The notes: a model not told the origin generated them from the sequence alone. 64,000 nt of DNA from Tillus elongatus (GCA_964006375.1 OZ023269.1:131494809-131558808), one strand, 5' to 3'. Shown: positions 23,410 through 34,903, counted from the first letter of the stretch. Made by a program: numbers and translations.

Positions 23410-23795
23410 GAACTATGAATGTCAATGAAGTAGATGTTCAAAATGTTCACCGCGAACTTCTTGGCAACACCCTAATCTTAAATAAAACTGCCTTCTAACA
23501 TTATTTAACATATCAGGCGTGATCGACCTAATCGCAAGCATTATTAGTTCTTTTAAGTCATTTGAATCAAAAGGTTTAGTTTTGTACACAATACTCTTCA
23601 CATATCCCCATAAAAAGAAATCTAATAAGGTAAGATCAGGTGATCGCGCTGGCCATTCTATCGATCCTCGCCTTCTTATCCACCGATTGGGAAATATTGC
23701 ATCGAGGTACTGCCGGACATTGAGTTGATAATGTGGTGGTGCTCCATCCTGCTGAAACCATATCGTATTCACTGGAACTTGAGGGTTCTCAAAAA
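23410..23795 (-). pseudogene. Mariner-type transposase (DD41D-like), C-terminal half
   Basis: Minus strand from about 23790: VNTIWFQQDGAPPHYQLNVR, then PNRWIRRRGSIEWPARSPDL, LLDFFLWGYVKSIVYKTKPF, and the end EVRGEHFEHLLH-stop at 23422. The second Asp (QDG) and the third (LLDFF) are separated by 41 residues, the DD41D spacing reported for the rosa group of the IS630-Tc1-mariner superfamily. The reading frame is intact here but is cut off at 23795, where a TA-core A module begins. The N-terminal DNA-binding helix-turn-helix and the first catalytic Asp are missing, so it is inactive. Confidence 0.85.
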
Positions 23796-24045
23796 ATAAA
23801 GGGCCGATTTTGATACAATTTGGTGGGTAAATTATTTTTGCAAGTGTCTTGGATAAGTTCGTTAGCCAGAAAAATCGGCCCAGTTTTTTCAGGAAAATTT
23901 TAGGTTTTCTGGAAAAAATCATATCTCCGGAAATAACAAAGCTATGGCAGCATATTTGGCAGGCTGGTTTATGTTGTAAAAACCAAACTCTGCACCAAAA
24001 TTTGGGCACTTAATGAAGCAAAATTTTAGTGCCACTAAAAGTCAG
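23790..24045 (+). repeat. TA-core family: A module without (TA)n
   Basis: TCTCAAAAAATAAAGGGCCG, TTGGATAAGTTCGTTAGCC, ATCTCCGGAAATAACAAAG. It abuts the truncated mariner rather than a TA tract. Confidence 0.75.
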
Positions 24046-24719
24046 AGAAGACGCAATACCAAAATATTGTATGTGTTAAACAAACTCTATTAAATATTAC
24101 AGACAACGTTTATCTTTTCATGGCGCAAAAAGTTCCAGAAGTACCAGAAAGATTACTTTAAGAATTTTATAATTTTTCTCCTGTAAATGTCAAACTTGAG
24201 ATTTGAAAAGAGCAAATGAGTACAACTATTCCTGTTTATGAATGGCAATTATTGCATTATCTGTTATCTACCATTCTTCATTGCAGTTTGCCAGAAGCAT
24301 TATGTGGTATAACAGTAACAAAGTTTTGTTTGATTTGATTTGAGTGAAGGGACGCGGGTTCAAATCTCACCGTTAACTGAATTTCTCTTTTAACTTTTTT
24401 TCGTCTTTGATTTCATTATAACGTTATCTTATCAAATTGTGTAATTCCAATATATTTTTAGCGACTTTTTGTTGAAAATGAAAGATAAGCACTTTTAAGA
24501 CTTTTAATTCAAGTTTAATAGCAGCTGTTGTTGCCCTTAGTTGGTATAACCCTGCCACTGTTAACATATACTTAAAAATTTGTGACACGAGAAGAGGTTG
24601 TTTTCTTCTCTACAACCGGATTCAATTTTTACAGCATCCACAGGCAAAATAATTTTCTCTTTGAAGTCACAGAAAAATTATCTAGTTCTGTATTTAGACC
24701 AGATTTTAAATATTTTTAA
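24046..24719. other. AT-rich DNA, nothing recognised
   Basis: Weak similarity to reversed F near 24170-24215. Otherwise unassigned. Confidence 0.3.
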
Positions 24720-25105
24720 ATTTATTTCTATTTCTATTAGTTAATTTTCTTGTACAAAATGTTCTTTGAGTCGCGAATTTCCTTATAAATGACTTTAATG
24801 AACTTTCTTTGAAGAAACATTTGAGAATTTTTGTATTTAAAATTATTCCATTGATGGAACATTTTTTAAACGAAATTCGTCGAAAATAAGTTTTTAATGG
24901 ATTTTCGTGCTAACAAATTATTTTATTTTCTATTTTAATTACAGATTAGGTATATAATTTGAATTTCATGTATTCTTTTGGCAGAATATTGTACAAAAAA
25001 TTCTTAGCCAAATTTGATGCCTACTTTCATTAAAAAAGGCATATCTGCAATTAAAAATAGTTTAATGAAAATTCACTACCATAACGTACTTGCTGCGTCC
25101 AAACT
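24720..25105 (-). repeat. TA-core family: reversed B variant ending in H'
   Basis: Reverse complement of 12253-12612: CATTGATGGAACATTTTTTA, CGTCGAAAATAAG, ACAGATTAGGTATATAATTT. It ends CTACCATAACGTACTTGCTG then CGTCC. Confidence 0.75.
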
Positions 25106-25744
25106 TTTGTAAAATTAACCAAGGCACAAATTTTACTGCTTATTTCCTTATGTTTTATTTTTCGGGTTGATACAATTTGTTTGATTATATTTACAATAGG
25201 CCTTGTATATATATATATATACGTATGTATATTTGTTGAATAATATATCACAACCGTTATGTATATACACATCTGACACATATGTTAACCAAACTTGTTC
25301 TACTTTTCTCATAATATAACAGTATTGCATTGGACTGGACTTTTTAGACCATAGCACAGCATAAGACTTATTCTGTGGCCAGAGCGTTAATGGGAAATGC
25401 GCATTAAGATTAACCAGTGATTTTTTCAATGCATTTCTTTTTAAAAACATACTGAGATTGTCCAGAGACTTTGGTTACTTTTATTTAGTATGGAAATTGA
25501 ACTAACAATGTTTTTGATCAAAGTGAATCATTTAATGTAATTCCGTGATAACTGTGTGTTTCTGTAATGCAAATATCAAATTTTGTCACTTCTTCAACGT
25601 CCATGATAGACTCACTACTAAATCAGATAAAGTTATATTCTGCACCCCAATAAAATCTTTTTTAGCACTATTTTGATCCGGATATTTTGATTTCAGTTTC
25701 AGATAGCCATAATAATAATCACACTCTTCAGGTGATGTTCAGAT
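25106..25744. other. AT-rich DNA with a short TA run at 25206-25222
   Basis: No supported feature apart from a ~17-bp TA stretch. Confidence 0.35.
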
Positions 25745-25995
25745 GACTTTCTGTTTCCAGCAGCTCTTAATTTTTTTGTAGCTTCCCCACTTCATTATTT
25801 GGTCTAGGTTTTACGAAGTATTGGTCTTGGTCTACTTCTTTCCTTTTTTGCATGTATGTATCCTTTAAATAATGTTGTTAGGAGTTTCTGTCTCAATATG
25901 TCCAAAAAATGTTGTGCCGTCCTCTCAATTTCTTTCAGCAAGCATCTTTCTTCCTCTACCTCTTCTATCTCACTTTTATTCGCTTTTCTATCAGT
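25745..25995 (-). pseudogene. LINE C-terminal fragment (RTE/R4-like?)
   Basis: Minus strand: [40 protein letters not shown], then [11 protein letters not shown]. After a frameshift comes [15 protein letters not shown]. The pattern of a basic GYI.GK..RGRPR block followed by a GSY.E segment is typical of the extreme C-terminus of endonuclease/reverse-transcriptase LINEs. Assignment to a clade is a guess. Confidence 0.45.
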
Positions 25996-25998
25996 ATA

Positions 25999-26127
<129 letters not shown>

Positions 26128-26449
26128 CACACCGATACTTCAAAATCGGCCGATTTTGATCAAATTTGGTACATAGCTTCCTTCTGCAAATGGCTTGGAT
26201 AAGTTCGCTAGCCAGTAAAATCGGTCCAAGTTTTCCCGGAAAATGTTGTGTTTTTTTACTAAAATAACAAAGTAAGGGCAACCAAACTTGGTACGCTGCT
26301 TTCTGTCATAAAGAGTATCGTATGTACCGAAATTCACATCTTTATGTTAAAAGACAAAAAAGTTAGAGGTAAGGTAATTTTTAATTAATTAAATCTGATG
26401 AAACAAAGTTCAACCGTCAACATTGTTAATTATGGTAGGAGTATTTCTC
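26128..26449 (+). repeat. TA-core family: A module, interrupted by a LINE
   Basis: CACACCGATACTTCAAAATC, GGCTTGGATAAGTTCGCTAG, then a stretch also found at 39850-39950 (TTAATTAATTAAATCTGAT). The similarity stops at about 26449, where CR1-like copy c begins. Confidence 0.75.
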
Positions 26450-28172
26450 TAAATCCTGTGACTAGGCCAGACTTGAAAAGGTCAAAGCTCACAAAGCGCT
26501 TTTACACAATCCTAGTCAAGAAAACCGTCAAGCATTTAACGATGCAAGAAACCGCTATGTCCGCATTCTTTCTGAGGCAAAAAACTCGTTTAATAACCAC
26601 ATCAAAAACAAAGTCCTCTCAGGCTCCAACGGCAGCAAACCCTTTTGGACTCTTGCTAAATCTATTGGGAATATTTTCTGCAAGAGCACGTTCCCACCTC
26701 TTGTTTCAGGGGATGAAATTGCTTCTACCGCCCTGGGCAAGACTGAACTTTTTGCCTCGTTCGCCGGCAATTCTACTCTCAATCCACCTCCAAATGTTCA
26801 ACCACCAACAGTCCCCAATGTCGCGCATAAAATGACGGATATCATTTTCAAAACTAAAAAGGTACGAAAGATGCTCTCTTCTCTTAATACCAGGAAGGCC
26901 TCTGGCCTTGACGAGATCTCAGCGCAAAAAATGCGCACCAGAACTTGCTCCTGCCCTGACTCGTCTGTTTCAGACATCTTACAATAGAGGCATATTCCCT
27001 ACTAACTGGAAAACTGCTCGAGTACAACCCGTCCCTAAGAAAGGATCGAAAGCGCTTCCTAGCAACTACAGGCCTATTTCTCTCCTTTTAGTCGTCTCTA
27101 AAGTGATGGAAAAGTATATAAACACCGAATTACTAAAATTTCTTGAAACCACAGTCTAATCCACGACAGGCAGTATGGATTCCGTCAGCGCAGATCAACT
27201 GCCGACCTCTTCTCCTTTGTCACCCATTCTTGGAACAAGTCTATGCAACTACACGATGAATCCCAGATTGTCGCTCTAGACATATCCAAAGCATTCGACC
27301 AGGTCTGGCACGCAGCGCTGCTTAATAAACTTCCGGCATATGGCCTACCACCAAAACTCTGTACCTGGATAGCAAATTTCCTCTCCAACCGAAGCATTTC
27401 TGTTGTCGTGAACTGTATCCAATTAATGCAGGAGTCCCTCAAGGTTCAGCTTTAGCCCCTACTTTGTTTTTTCTCCACACCAATGACCTCATATCACATC
27501 CAACCCAGTTCACAGTTACGCGGACGACAGCACCCTGCACCCAAATATACAATATTCTAAACCTGTCTCTTTAGCCCAATTAGATGAGGACCGCAGACTC
27601 ATGGCGGGTTCTGTCTCTGTGGATCTCCAAAAAATATTAGACTGGGGAAGTAGAAATCTTGTACAATTCAACTCCACCAAATCTCGCTCTTGCTTTCTAT
27701 CTCATAAGAGATACACCAGCCCTTCTACACTCGCTATCCTGGACTTCATTCAGAAGAAAGCTATACGTCTTATCGGTGTCCCTACCCTCACCTAAAGGCT
27801 GCCATCTCTTGCCCACTGACGTGCCGCTGGTGACCTCTCTCTCTCTTTTATAGATATCTGCACGGGCACTGCTCAGAGGAGCTTTCTTTCATAGTTCCTC
27901 CACCTGCTGCCTTCAACAGATCTATCAGGGGAACAGAGCGAATGCACCCTTTTACTGTCCAGGTCACCAGACATAGAACATCTTGTTATGCCCGCTTTTT
28001 TGTCCATAGGACTTCCAAGTTGTGGAATTCCTTGTCGGCACATGTTTTTCATTCTCCGAACCTCCAAACCTTCAAGTCCAGATTTAATAAGTTGCCTCTT
28101 TCCTCCTTGTCGAGACCCACGGTACAATAGTATTTAGGCTGTAAGCCCTCGTGGTGTTTTGCTGAAATATTA
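26450..28172 (+). pseudogene. CR1-like LINE, copy c: longest 5' extent, internally deleted
   Basis: Carries the region between endonuclease and reverse transcriptase: basic LTKRFYTILVKK-like coding, then GSNGSKPFWTLAKSIG. The RT follows: RKMLSSLNTRKASGLDEI, RVQPVPKKGSKALPSNYRPI, LDISKAFDQVWHAALLNKLP and YADD at 27517-27528. Damage includes frameshifts near 26560 and 26930, a ~15-bp loss at about 27400 (after SVVV) and a deletion of about 350 bp at 27720 that joins KRYTSP to STLAILD. The 3' end is GGCTGTAAGCCCTCGTGG plus a GAAATATTAAAAAA tail. It appears to sit inside one TA-core element. Confidence 0.9.
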
Positions 28173-28470
28173 AAAAAAAGAGACTTACAGTACCTAGATT
28201 CACCAAATTTCAAATTTCTAGCGTCATAGAAAATTGAGTTTTGGGCATTCAAAGCTTTTTTTTCTCAAAGGGAGCTAGAACACAAGATCTGAATATTTTT
28301 TATGGCATAGAAAGAGAGAAATTCTTCAAATGAGCTTGTATTAAGAACTCCAAACCTGATATTCGAGGTCTGTTTAAATTAAAAGTATTACCTTTAGTAA
28401 TATGCCGTACAAATGGTGTAAAATTCTGCTGAAAATTCACAATTATAACGCACTTGCTGCGTCCTAAAAT
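28173..28470 (+). repeat. TA-core family: diverged A remnant ending in H'
   Basis: CACCAAATTTCAAATTTCTA and the segment up to GAAAATTCACAATTATAACG then CACTTGCTGCGTCC (about 28430-28464). It probably continues the A module interrupted at 26449. Confidence 0.55.
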
Positions 28471-28837
28471 TTTTCTGAATAACTAAATATGTTAATTAAT
28501 TTAGCCATATGAGAAATGATAGCGATATAAACAAAAACAAAATGGAGTTTGTTCTGTTTGTCGGTGTATTTGTTTGTAATTCTACGCTTGATTCGCAGAG
28601 AAAGGTCCCACTATCTTATTCAGCTGTAAAGTAAAAAATTCCAGAAATCTTTCACATTAGCCTATTGTTAAGCGTGTATTGGAAATTCCAGATATCAAAA
28701 GACATGAAGACCCGACTAAATTCCAGCAATAGTTCTTAAATGTATTTTCCCGAACTGATTCCAGTTTTATATCGCCTCCTTTTGATGTCCTATAGGATGG
28801 GGTATTTTCATTTTCTTGCAAACAAATCTGAAATCAG
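28471..28837. other. AT-rich DNA, nothing recognised
   Basis: No supported feature. Confidence 0.35.
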
Positions 28838-28965
28838 CCAGTCCCTAAAAAGGGAAAGGAGTCCGATGTGAGCAACTTTACTCCGATTTCCAATCTATCA
28901 GTTTTGTCAAAAGTAAAAAAAAAGTTATCAATACAGATTGATGAATCGGCAGTTTCTCTCAATAC
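28838..28965 (+). pseudogene. LINE reverse-transcriptase fragment (PVPKKG...PISNLS)
   Basis: Reads PVPKKGKESDVSNFTPISNL then SVLSKVKKKL, the motif 0/1 region of a non-LTR reverse transcriptase, with the usual NYRPIS Arg changed to Thr. It differs from the CR1-like family of this window, so it is a separate LINE. Confidence 0.65.
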
Positions 28966-29275
28966 CGCCAGAGAAACAATCGATTTATTGAAACAGCAAT
29001 TCAACGGGTTTTTGACCTCAGTATACGGGGGCAAGATTTGGGCACCAAGAACCTGTGATTTAACGCCCCGTGGTTATTTTTGTAGGGTTATCTAAAATCA
29101 ATGATATATGCCAACAAGCCACGAACTGCTGGAGATCGGAAGACTATAATAACACGCGTCATAAATGAGATACAGCTGCCATTATGTCAGACAATGATGA
29201 AAAGGTGGACCTCCCGTATTCACGCTACCCTATGAAGCCGAGGTGGTCATTTGAATGACGTGCTATTCCATACAT
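28966..29275 (+). pseudogene. Mariner/IS630-type transposase C-terminal fragment
   Basis: Reads GGKIWAPRTCDLTP; after a one-base shift GYLKSMIYANKPRTAGD, TRVINEIQLPLCQTMMKRW, then RGGHLNDVLFHT-stop. This is the final catalytic block and C-terminal tail of an IS630-Tc1-mariner transposase of the type ending in RGGHL. It is fused directly to the LINE fragment at its left. Confidence 0.7.
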
Positions 29276-29299
29276 AAATGCCTTCAGAATGAAATTTCC

Positions 29300-29695
29300 A
29301 ATTTTCGGATTAAACCGCATCGATAATTTATTGAATCTCGACATTTCGGCTCCTGTGTTGGAGCCATTTTCAAGAGGTAAAGGAAATATGTAAGGACATG
29401 AACTCTAAGGCCTCAATCTGCCTACTGCTTAGAGCGGTGGACAAATGTGTGTTGGGTTGTTGTAGCTCGATTACGGAGCCTCAATCTGGCTACTCCCCAA
29501 ATCTCGCCGGAGATCGTCTCTGAGGTCTCAGTGTGTTCAACCCTAGGCCTAGGAGAGATCTGTCAGTTCGTTGCAAGTCTTGTATTGTATGTACTGTTTC
29601 GTCTACCTGCTTCGTTATCAGTGTACTGAGTCGGGTCACGGTCAATTGAGTCAGGTGCTTTCGTCACGGTACTTGAAGGATTAAGAGGATTGCAG
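29300..29695 (-). repeat. Penelope-like element, left pseudo-LTR
   Basis: Direct repeat of 32486-32885: GGCTCCTGT-TTGGAGCCATT, TGTAAGGACATGAACTC, CTAAGGCCTCAATCTGCC, TGTGTTCAACCCTAGGCCT, AATTGAGTCAGGTGCTTTCG. Confidence 0.85.
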
Positions 29696-32485
29696 GTATT
29701 TGTTGAGTTAGGTAATGGCGAAATGAAATTGTCTATTGAAATTATTGTCTTTTTGCGTGTTTGTAATGAAGATAAAATAGGTTTCCAGGTAATCGGAAGA
29801 CGAAGACCATCGTCTCTCTTTGTAAATAATCTCAGCACCATGTAAATATTACTATTTCGTTTTGGGGCGTTAAAAGAAGTGATCTAAACTCAATACTTTA
29901 TTATCGATCAAAATGTACAGTAGAAATTAATATTGCATTCTTTAAGGGTTAATACGAATCTTTGCGGTGCTATCGGGGCGGCAAGGCCGCGGACGAGCCC
30001 CGAGGGAACAAAAAAAAAAGGGTTAATACGAATAATAACATATAAAGGAATCGCGGTCACGTGACGTTAATATTGAAAGTTCTTTAGCTACCCTGCATTT
30101 GCATACCGTTACTCACTGCTGGCTTGACTTGCCTGCTACTACTCAACTACTACTGAAGGGCGGTTGGCGGTTCTAGCGGCGCTGCAGTACTTGTCGTCCT
30201 TGATCCTGTGTGCGTCGACGCTGACGTTGGATCGTACCTGGTGCACGCTCTTTGCCTTTAATATATTTTCTACACTCTTATTTAAACAATCGGGACGTTT
30301 TTAGATCTCGATTGCTTCGCGGATATTTCTGGTTTTGAAGTTATAACCCGGGGCTATTATTTTGGCATTGTCGAAGTCTGTTTTGAGTCCTGTATGAATA
30401 TGATGCATGGACAGCGCCGATTAGGGGTCGGATTTTCTAACTGCGAGGGTGTGTTCATATTTTCTATTGTGGATGCGTCTATTTGTTTGTCCTACATAAG
30501 TTCGGGAACAGTCGGAACAAGGAATTTCGTAAACTCCGTGGGATTTGTTTGGGATCGTATCCTTGGGAGTTTATATCAGATTTGACAGTTTTTGCTCTGT
30601 TGTGAATATGGTTTTGATATTATGGGTTCTAAAAAATTCGGCTGATTTTGTCGGTGACACCTTAAATGTACGGTAAAAACGCTGTCTGTTGGTGTGTGGA
30701 CTCTGTCTGTTCTTGTTGTGGTGTAGTGGTTTGTTGTTGTGCGTTTCTAATATTTCGTAGTATGTGATTGCTGTCGTATCCGTTTTATAGCAATGTCTGT
30801 CTTAAAAAGTTTAATTCTGTCTGTTTATTGTTGTTGTCTGGTAGTCTGAGGGATTGTGTTACTAGTGTTCGAACCACGGAATTTAGTTGCGATGGGTGAT
30901 GGTGAGATTGGGCGTTAAGATAACGATTAGTGTGGGTTGTTTTTCGGTAGACAGTGTAAGAAAATCCTCTGACTGGGTTTTTAGTGATGCGTACATCTAA
31001 GAAAGGCAACGAAAAAGTATTCTCTATTTCCACGGTGAACTGGATTTGGGGGTTGATGTTATTTAGGTAAGAAAGGAATTCGTCTAGAGATTATTTACCG
31101 TCTGGCGAGATAGCGAAAATGTCGTCAACGTATCTTAACCAGCAGGTTGGTTTAAGTTGGGATGAATTGAGGGCCTGTGTCTCGAAGTTTTCCATGAAAG
31201 TGTTAACCAATGAAGCAGAGCGTGGTGAACCCATTGGAGCACCTCAAACTTGCTTGTAAAATTTGTTTTGAAAAAGGAAATAAGTGTTAGATGTGCAGTG
31301 TTCTAGAAGAGCTAAGGTATTGTGTGAAATATTGTGTTTATTTTTGAGAATGTCAAGGGTTTCAGATAGAGGTATATTAGTAAATAAGGAAACTATATCA
31401 AAGCTAACTAGGATGTCGTTTTGAGAAATGGTTTGTTTTGAAGAAGGTCAGTGAAAAGGGTGGAGTTTTTGACATAGGATGTAGCGTTTTCTACTAATGG
31501 TTGGAGAGTTTTGGCTAGATCTTTTGCAAGTTTTTACGTGGGTGAACGGTGGGCACTTACGATAGGGCGAATGGGAGTATCAGGCTTATGGATTTTCGGG
31601 AGACCGTATTTTCTAGGGGTGCGAGATGTTTTTTCGCGGAGGATTAGTTCTTTTTTGAGGTCAGGACTGAGTTGGGAGTTGTTGAGGATAGTTTTGGTTC
31701 TCTTTTCAAGATAAGTTGTAGGGTCGTTAGCGATTCGTTTGTAGTCTGTGCTGTTTAGTATATTGTCCATCTTTTGTATATAGTCTGTTTTGTCGAGTAT
31801 GACTGTAGCGTTGCCTTTGTCTGCTGGTAGGATTATAATTTCTAGGTTTTGGTTTAGGTCTCTGATTGACTGTCGTTCGTGAGAACAAATGTTGGAAGGT
31901 GCAGGTTTGGCAGAACGTGATATCCTGGCAATGTCCTGTTTCGTAATTTCAGCTTTGTCAGTCGCTAAGTGTGTTATAGCATCTTGTGATTGAGAAATTA
32001 TCTTTTCTATTGGGATGAGTTTAGGGGTTGGTGCAAAATTAAAACCTTTGGATAGAACTTTGATGGCGTCGTCACTTATATTGGAATTTGAAAGGTTGTG
32101 AACTACTGTAGTAGGATTGGCATTATGTGAGTGTTGTTTGAGATTTTGTTGTCTAGAAGATGCTGTAATTTTCTTTTCTGTACGTCCGTCTTTTGTTGTA
32201 TAACATGTTCTGCTTTACTTTGTGAGAGTCTGTCTAGACTGTCCCAAAGCGGATGGTGTATTTTTATGTACGTGTCGTAAAGCAGTGTGTTGGTAGTGTT
32301 AAGGTGTCGTGTGGTGTTTAAGCTGAAAATATTTTGGGGCCACGTGATGATCACGGCAGGCTTTTAGAAAGGTGAGTTCACAAAGGAGACGGGATTTGCG
32401 GATGAGAAGTTTGTTGAAAGGTTTGGTTTAGAGGCGAATTAAATGTTCGCAAAGATTTCTGCGGTCTTTAATGTGAGACATACTA
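29696..32485 (-). pseudogene. Penelope-like element: reverse transcriptase plus GIY-YIG endonuclease, broken
   Basis: The minus-strand frame starts near 32480 (MSHIKDRRNLCEHLI) and runs down to about 30080. Recognisable in order: IILPADKGNATVILDKTDY; RKYGLPKIHKPDTPIRPIVS (31640-31560); the coded palm motif RYVDDIFAISPDG with catalytic YVDD at 31121-31132; SLPFLDVRITKNPVRGFSYT; then a C-terminal GIY-YIG nuclease, HGVYEIPCSDCSRTYVGQTN followed by RRIHNRKYEHT near 30520-30400, typical of endonuclease-bearing Penelope elements. Many stops and frameshifts break the palm and linker, so it is dead. Pseudo-LTRs flank it in the same direction (29300-29695, 32486-32885). Intact elements prime reverse transcription at a nick made by the GIY-YIG domain. 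A 58-bp LINE tail is inserted at 29960-30017. Confidence 0.9.
29944..30033 (+). mobile_element. 58-bp I/R1-type LINE tail with 16-bp target-site duplication
   Basis: AAGGGTTAATACGAAT occurs at 29944-29959 and at 30018-30033. Between them is CTATCGGGGCGGCAAGG, CCGCGGACGAGCCCCGAGGG, AAC and poly-A. The same 3' sequence ends the larger RNase H LINE at 61855-62829. This is an extremely 5'-truncated retrotransposition event. Confidence 0.95.
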
Positions 32486-32885
32486 GATTCTCGGGTTGAA
32501 CCGCGTCCAGAATGTATTGAAACTCGACGTTTCAGCTCCTGTTTTGGAGCCATTTTCTAGAGGTAAATGAAATATGTAAGGACATGAACTCTAAGGCCTC
32601 AATCTGCCTACCCCTTAGAGCGGTGGACAAAGGTGGGTTGGGTTGTCGTAGCTCGATTACGGGGCCTCAATCTGCCTACTCCCCAAATCTCGCCGGAAAT
32701 CGTCTCTAAGGTCTCGGTGTGTTCAACCCTAGGCCTCAGAAAGATCTGGCAGTTCGTTGCAAGTCTTGTATTGTATGTACAGTTTCGTCTACCTGCTTCG
32801 TTATCAGTGTAATGAGTCGGGTCACGGTCAATAAAGTCAGGGGCTTTCGTAACGGTACTTAAAGCATTAAGAGGATTGCAAGTCT
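32486..32885 (-). repeat. Penelope-like element, right pseudo-LTR
   Basis: Begins ATTCTCGGGTTGAACCGCG and runs to GCATTAAGAGGATTGCAAG, in direct orientation to 29300-29695. Confidence 0.85.
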
Positions 32886-32965
32886 GAGAAATACTTCATT
32901 CTCGGGTTGAACCGCCTATGGAATTGATTAAAACTCGACGTTTCGACTCCTGTTTTCGGATTGCC
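32886..32965 (-). repeat. Partial extra pseudo-LTR start
   Basis: ATTCTCGGGTTGAACCGCC and AACTCGACGTTTCGACTCC repeat the pseudo-LTR edge immediately after the right copy. Confidence 0.7.
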
Positions 32966-33360
32966 CTCGTTTTAGCCATTTACCCAATGTAGCATTTTTA
33001 GGGTCCCACGGGGTTATTCAAGTACATTTGACGCCCTGTATCTTTTTATTATGTCAGCTTACTATCATACCATGCTCAAAAATTGTTAATGTGTTCTTCT
33101 TTCAACTTCTAAATAATAAAATAATTGTTGAGAAAACCCACACTTGCAAGTTTTTTGGCACATTATAATGAGATCGGAGTAAGTAAAAAAAAACTGGTCA
33201 TAAATCTTGAATAACTCGGCATAGACTCCCAACCCAAATAGACTACATTCCATGAATGGTCAAAACGAGAGGAGTCCAAAAATTAAACCATACATATATA
33301 GAGCAGGAGACAGACTTTTTTTTGGAATCTTCAGTATGCTATACCTGCGCTCCGGCAAGT

Positions 33361-33363
<3 letters not shown>
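32966..33363. other. Transposon-end scrap and AT-rich DNA
   Basis: About 32970-33120 resembles 34385-34570 (GTTTTAGCCATTTACCCAATG with GGGTT-CATT-AAGTACATTT), so both are scraps of one element. The rest is unassigned. Confidence 0.4.

Positions 33364-33439
<76 letters not shown>
33364..33439. repeat. (TA)n microsatellite, ~76 bp
   Basis: Directly joined on the right to a Penelope pseudo-LTR edge. Confidence 0.95.
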
Positions 33440-33443
<4 letters not shown>

Positions 33444-33535
33444 AATACTTGATTCTCGGATTGGACCATGTTTAGAATTTATTAAAACGACGCTTCGGCT
33501 CCTGTTTTGGAGTTGTTTATGAAATATTTGAAAGT
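33440..33535 (-). repeat. Penelope pseudo-LTR fragment at (TA)n
   Basis: GAGAAATACTTGATTCTCGG then CGCTTCGGCTCCTGTTTTGG, matching the pseudo-LTR start and cut after about 95 bp. Confidence 0.75.
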
Positions 33536-34229
33536 TGATTTACATCAAGTAGGTATTATTTACAACCATCTCATTAAGTTTTTTTATAAACTTATTGTCG
33601 CAAACTCCATATTGAGCTAAATAGGTAATTCATGTTGCTGAATTCAATTAATTCATGGGAGCGACGAAATTAATTGATACTAAAGAAAATTCATTAGTTG
33701 GGAAATTAGATTTCCAACTTCAATTGGTTCAGAGATAGTAACTTATTGTCAACAAGTAGCTTACGGTGGATTAGTTACTTGTTCTTATATTCCATCTAGG
33801 ATCTATCAATTTAAGGGATGATATATCCCTCTAAGTCAACTCATGATTACTAGGATCTTCATTTATTATAGATTACATTAAGTTTGTATGAGAATATAGA
33901 CCTTAATGCACAGAAAACGCAGACCGAACTCTGACAATCTTTGCAACGAAAGAAATCAATGGAAATTAGCCTAAAGATAACAGCATTTATTTCTCAAAGC
34001 TACAACTTACAGAGAATTTACCAATTAAAAAGTTTATACAAAAGTTACAATGCGCTGTAAACCAAACTAGGTTTGTGTGTGCAGATAGGTATAAGGTTTT
34101 CCAATTCTAACCGAATATACAGGTGATCCAACAGTGCGTTCAGTCCAATAGCTAGAAATTAGAAGACAGTGTTTGCTACAAAAGTGGCAGGGACTGATAA
34201 GAACTACAAACCAAAATTATTTCTGCATA
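33536..34229. other. AT-rich DNA, nothing recognised
   Basis: No supported feature. Confidence 0.35.
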
Positions 34230-34769
34230 TACAGGGTGTCGCAAAAGCTGGGCACGACCTAAACTTCATGTTTTTCTAATGGAACATCTGTATATTGTCT
34301 CTTTTGTTGTGTGTATATTCTGGCCACGAGGCGAACTCATTCAGTCACGGTCATTTTTATTGTTTTATTTTTTAATTACTCTCGGTTTGGCTATTTATCT
34401 AATGTAGGATTGTTGGGGTTTATACAGGGTCATTCAACATTTATGGGCATTTTTCTAAAAAAATCAGAGGTACATTTAACGTCATGTATCTTTATTAACA
34501 TGTCAGCATACTATGATTTCATCATGCCAAAAGCTTGCAAATCTGTTGATCTTTCAACTTCAATATATATTTTGATAATTCCTCTATAACAGTATATAGG
34601 GTGAGTCAAAACATTGAGGTCAAATTTTCTCAATGAATTCAAATGAAACACCTGTATATTTATTAAATTTGGCTACCTCCACTAATGTTCTTTCAGTTTC
34701 GTAAGGCATTCCCTACTCCTAAATTTACTACTTGGTGACATATTACTCGTTTTTAAAGCAAAAACGTAA

Positions 34770-34772
<3 letters not shown>
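34230..34772. repeat. Cluster of mariner-type terminal-repeat relics
   Basis: Three TA(C/T)AGGGTG-like starts: ATACAGGGTGTCGCAAAAGC (about 34230), TATACAGGGTCATTCAACA (about 34422) and TATATAGGGTGAGTCAAAAC (about 34594). Such starts are typical terminal repeats of IS630-Tc1-mariner elements, here apparently stacked. Confidence 0.4.

Positions 34773-34833
<61 letters not shown>
34773..34833. repeat. (TA)n microsatellite, ~61 bp
   Basis: Upstream of a mariner-type pseudogene. Confidence 0.95.
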
Positions 34834-34836
<3 letters not shown>

Positions 34837-34903
34837 CTGGGCGTCAGTCGCTTCAATTAATCGTCCTGTTCAAACCAACGTTAAGCCAAATCAAACTTGG
34901 GAC

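Noticed and set aside
24355..24385. GGGTTCAAATCTCACC, resembling a tRNA B box
   Set aside because: The flanking T-arm does not pair properly and no A box lies at the right distance. Not called as a tRNA or SINE.
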